From Vermamoeba vermiformis (Eukaryota > Tubulinea > Echinamoebida), in contig JBEWZL010000030.1 in NCBI GenBank assembly GCA_045837725.1, forward strand, positions 124,001 to 188,000: a stretch of 64,000 bases of DNA, read 5' to 3'. Of the stretch, positions 61,174-64,000 are shown piece after piece (the stretch's first letter is position 1; each line of letters opens with the position of its first letter). The position numbers and the translations under genes are program-made. The notes under the pieces are model-generated. The model saw only the letters and a program-made list of their open reading frames with translations, made no database searches and was not told the DNA's origin.

Positions 61174-62652
61174 ATGTCAGCCCTGTTTGAATTCGTGGGG
61201 GAAAAAGACGATGAACCACCATTAGATGTGCTAATAGTTGACCAACACAAATCGCGAGATTTACAGTGCTGCATCTGCTTGAACATCTTGTCGCAACCAA
61301 GGCAATGCAAAAACGGACATTTATTTTGCCTAGAGTGCGCCAGAAAATGTATAGAAAGGAATCCACAGTGCCCTCAATGTAGATGTAATTTAACAGAGGA
61401 AGGCTTGTCGAGATCTTTGTTTGTCGAGAAGCATCTTCGTTCCGCGGAAGTATGGTGTCGCTACCATTTTGCTAAAGTGAAAAAAACAATTTCAGGAAAT
61501 ACTATAGTCGATAATGCGAATGGAGCACCAGGCTCTTTGCCTGCGTACGAGCTGATCGACTGGGAGGAAGATCTAGAAGGCTGCAAAGAAGTTTTGACGC
61601 TTGCTACAAAGTAGGTGCTCTGCTTTAATATTTCATCTCTTATTAATTCAGCAAGGATTAATTTGGGTGAATTCAATTTCAAAAGTCTGACTTTGAATGC
61701 AGAGAGAGGCACGAACTGACCTGTCCTTATGGCTGGGTTAAGTGTCCCTATGCCTTGCATTGTGGACCACAGCGCCGCTCACAACTCGATGCACATGCAG
61801 AGCACTGTCCCTGGCGACCCCTGGAGTGTCCACACTGCGCACTCGATGTGGCAGCTTGTCAACTCAGCACCCACGTGACTAATTGTCCGCGCAGACCAAT
61901 CTCGTGCGATCAATGCGGCACTTCACTGCTGCGCGCTGATGAAACGCAACACTTGGCCCGTGACTGCCCTCGCGCTCTCATCAAGTGCGAGTTTGGCTGT
62001 GCAGAACAAATAGAGCGTCATCACCTCGCAGAACACTTGCGCGACAACGTCACAGATCACATGTTGTTGCTCAAGAAGTCCATGGAGAAGCAGCTGATTG
62101 ATTTGCGCGAGACCTTTGACACGCAACTCAAGCTGCGCGATGATAAAATTCGACACTTGGAGCGGGCCTTGCGTGCTCAAGGTAAGTCTTAATGACCCTA
62201 ACAACCTCGGTGCTAATGCAATGGCAGACACAAAGGTCGTGTGGGAGATAGAAGACTGGCCCAATGCGCGACGCAAGAGCTATCTGCAAAGCAAGAAATT
62301 CACAATGGCCGATTTGACATGGTTCTTGGGCTGTTATCCGAATGGCGATGATGAAGAGACGCGAGGATTTGTATCATTTTATCTGTTCCTGGACTTGCAA
62401 TCAAGAACCTTACCGATCGGCAAACTTGTCAGCGTAGAATATCAGGTAACCTTCGTGAACCAGCGCAATGTGAAAGAATCTGTCAGAAAAGAGTTCTTCA
62501 CAACATTTCCGATCAAAGGAGGACAAGGCTGGGGCGACAGGAAAATATTGAAGCAGAATCTAGTCACTCAGGAATCTGGATTGCTCAACGCGCAAAATTC
62601 TCTCCGCATAGAAACTGATTTAACAATTTCTAAAGTGTTCTGGACCTTGTAA
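61174..62652 (+). CDS. TRAF-like protein: RING, TRAF zinc fingers, coiled coil, MATH
   Basis: Probable E3 ubiquitin ligase or signalling adaptor. Three exons. The C3HC4 RING is CCICLNILSQPRQCKNGHLF through CPQCRC. Two or three TRAF-type zinc fingers follow (CPYGWVKCPY, CPWRPLECPHC, CPRRPISCDQC, CPRALIKCEFGC), then a short coiled coil (LLKKSMEKQLIDLRETFDTQ) and a C-terminal MATH/TRAF domain (WEIEDWPNARRKSYLQSKKF ... LGCYPNGDDEETRGFVSFYL). This order is typical of the large TRAF-like family of dictyostelid and related amoebae and supports the suggested lineage. A substrate cannot be named. Confidence 0.9.
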
Positions 62653-62947
62653 ATTGTATATTGTAAATAAAGTGTTCAGCCGTGACTGGATTTAGCAAAC
62701 TTTCATCCGTAGATCCCAATTCATTTATGCAAGAAAATAGATTGTATGTTCTCAATACTGGCACAAGTAGTATCGTCGATCAAAGTAAAAGGCTGTACAG
62801 AAATCGCGAAATGAACTGACCGATGGTCAGACCTTTTTTTTTCGGGCCAAATTTTTTCTACAGAACGTGTCCGAAGGATTTTTCAAAACCGACTTTTGGG
62901 TCATCTTTATCGTGTCCCTCACGCAAGATCAACCATAAAAAAACAAA
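62653..62947. other. Intergenic region with a 6-bp hairpin followed by a T-run
   Basis: The 3' end of the TRAF gene (AATAAA near 62666) is followed by AT-rich sequence. CTGACC at 62816-62821 pairs with GGTCAG at 62825-62830 around GAT, and nine T bases follow within three bases. This resembles the end of a small RNA gene, but no conserved RNA family is recognised. Confidence 0.35.
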
Positions 62948-63642
62948 ATGAGCGGCTCAGGTAATTACCTATAATTGTTTACTAATTATTTATGCGTTAT
63001 TATTGATTGTGGACGATGGATTGAGGATTAAAAAATGATAACCAATTTGGAGGATTTAATAATAATTATTACCATCGCAGGACGTGGTAATACTTCTGGT
63101 TCTAAGTTCAAGATGACTTTGGGTCTCCCTGTTGGTGCTGTTATGAACTGCGCTGATAACACTGGTGCCAAGAACCTTTACGTCATCTCCGTCAAGGGCT
63201 ACAAGGGTAGATTGAACAAGCTCCCTGCCGCCGCTGTCGGTGATATGGTTATGGCTACCGTTAAGGATGGCAAGCCCGAGTTGCGAAAGAAAGGTAATTA
63301 TTATTATTATTGATTTTTTATTTTTTTAGATCGGTCATTCTAATGAACGTGTTTTTTAGTTTGGCCCGCTATTGTCATTCGTCAACGAAAGGCATGGAGA
63401 AGAAAGGACGGTGTTTACATTTACTTCGAAGGTAATAATTTATTTTCAGATCGTTTTTTTAAAAAACGTGGTGCGATTATTTTTTAAATAATTATCTAAC
63501 AATGCTATTGTAACTAGATAACGCTGGTGTTATTGTTAACCCCAAGGGTGAAATGAAGGGTTCAGCCATCACTGGTCCTGTCGGCAAAGAATCTGCTGAC
63601 TTGTGGCCCAAGATTGCCTCTGCTGCCGGAACCGTTTTGTAA
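62948..63642 (+). CDS. RPL23: Ribosomal protein uL14 (eukaryotic L23)
   Basis: Large-subunit ribosomal protein. Four exons (62948-62960, 63081-63293, 63360-63431, 63518-63642) join to 140 residues, exactly the length of animal RPL23. Exon 1 codes for four residues plus one base, usual for ribosomal protein genes. The uL14 signature is complete: [91 protein letters not shown], ending [12 protein letters not shown]. Tandem AATAATAAA poly(A) signals follow at about 63654. Confidence 0.97.
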
Positions 63643-63715
63643 AAAAATAATACCTCAATAATAAACGTTCCTTCTCAATAATTGGTTGATCCATTGCAGC
63701 AAATGCCGTACATTT

Positions 63716-64000
63716 TTATTGATCCCAAGTTGAATTGGGCGAGGCTATAATACCACTATTCGCACTAACCAACTCTTTCAAGGCCCACGACTTGTCGCGA
63801 ATTTGATTCTGCAGACTGGCGTATTGCGCGACGAGTCGGTCAAAGCCCAAACCTGCGGCACTGTACGCCTCCAACTGCCTCATGATCTGTCGCAGTTCAT
63901 GCGATGAAGTGTTGATGGCCTTTTCTAAGAGTGCTCTGATCTGCTTGAATCCAGCGACACTATGTGCGGTATAGGTGTTGGTGAGGATCTGCTGTTGAAT
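63716..64000 (-). CDS. C-terminal part of a probable augmin subunit HAUS4 (partial)
   Basis: An open frame of 94 codons enters from the right edge and stops at 63716-63718. It is wholly helical. The end EAYSAAGLGFDRLVAQYASL followed by RDKSWALKEL resembles the C terminus of HAUS4/AUG4, where a leucine-rich helix is followed by FxxLVxxYxxLxxxIxxKxWALxEL. Augmin recruits gamma-tubulin to spindle microtubules. The match rests on one motif and the rest of the gene is outside the window, so another coiled-coil protein is possible. It is convergent with uL14, with 73 bases between stops. Confidence 0.5.
   Translation of the reverse strand: MQQQILTNTYTAHSVAGFKQIRALLEKAINTSSHELRQIMRQLEAYSAAGLGFDRLVAQYASLQNQIRDKSWALKELVSANSGIIASPNSTWDQ

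Noticed and set aside
1-64000. Transposons, LTR elements, virus-like genes, CRISPR arrays
   Set aside because: No reverse transcriptase, integrase, transposase, capsid-like frame, long terminal repeats or regular direct repeat arrays were seen; the only repeats are short motifs and one in-gene duplication.

Overview
The window is nuclear DNA of a unicellular eukaryote. It carries about 26 protein-coding genes, almost all split by short introns of roughly 45-120 bases. Most introns begin GTAAGT or GTACGT and end in a pyrimidine-poor stretch with a CTAAC/CTGAC branch point shortly before AG. The gene set points to an amoebozoan: a Roco kinase with myotubularin-like and WD40 regions (Pats1-like), a RING-TRAF-MATH protein, a neurobeachin-type BEACH protein, and a 5S rRNA core (CACCGCTTCCC) that resembles the Acanthamoeba 5S as I remember it. 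Frequent introns and moderate base composition do not look like Dictyostelium itself. The placement is an inference. I saw no transposon, virus-like element, CRISPR array or tRNA.

Layout. 0-6 kb: the start of a membrane-anchored protein (-), an oxysterol-binding-related protein, and the chaperonin subunit CCT-eta. 6-15 kb: a large PH-BEACH-WD40 gene with a complete 5S rRNA gene inside one intron. 15-24 kb: an EF-hand protein and a sphingosine kinase (-), then a kynurenine/glutamine-type aminotransferase, a nucleoredoxin-like protein and a KCTD-like BTB protein (+). 24-34 kb: a Roco protein (RhoGAP-like, PH-GRAM/myotubularin-like, LRR, Roc, COR, kinase, WD40) and a VIPAS39/SPE-39 homologue, both (-). 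34-43 kb: dynein light intermediate chain, the zinc GTPase chaperone ZNG1, an RSRC2/SMAP-like protein, a CCT-motif protein and casein kinase 1. 43-54 kb: the MOT1/BTAF1 ATPase, a CENP-M homologue, SGT and an FTS/AKTIP homologue. 54-64 kb: a long coiled-coil protein ending in a CaaX box, a class IV aminotransferase, citrate synthase, a TRAF-like protein, ribosomal protein uL14, and the end of a probable augmin HAUS4 subunit.

There is no operon logic, but themes recur: membrane traffic (ORP, BEACH, VIPAS39, FTS, coiled-coil CaaX protein), dynein and mitosis (DLIC, FTS, CENP-M, HAUS4) and signalling (sphingosine kinase, Roco, CK1, TRAF). Genes are tightly packed: divergent starts lie 63-375 bases apart and convergent stops as little as 55 bases apart.

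The observations most worth following are the 5S gene nested in a protein-coding intron, a 12-base palindrome TGACA-SS-TGTCA present in twelve exact copies, the Roco protein whose RhoGAP-like and myotubularin-like parts both lack catalytic residues, and a CENP-M homologue rebuilt from five small exons.
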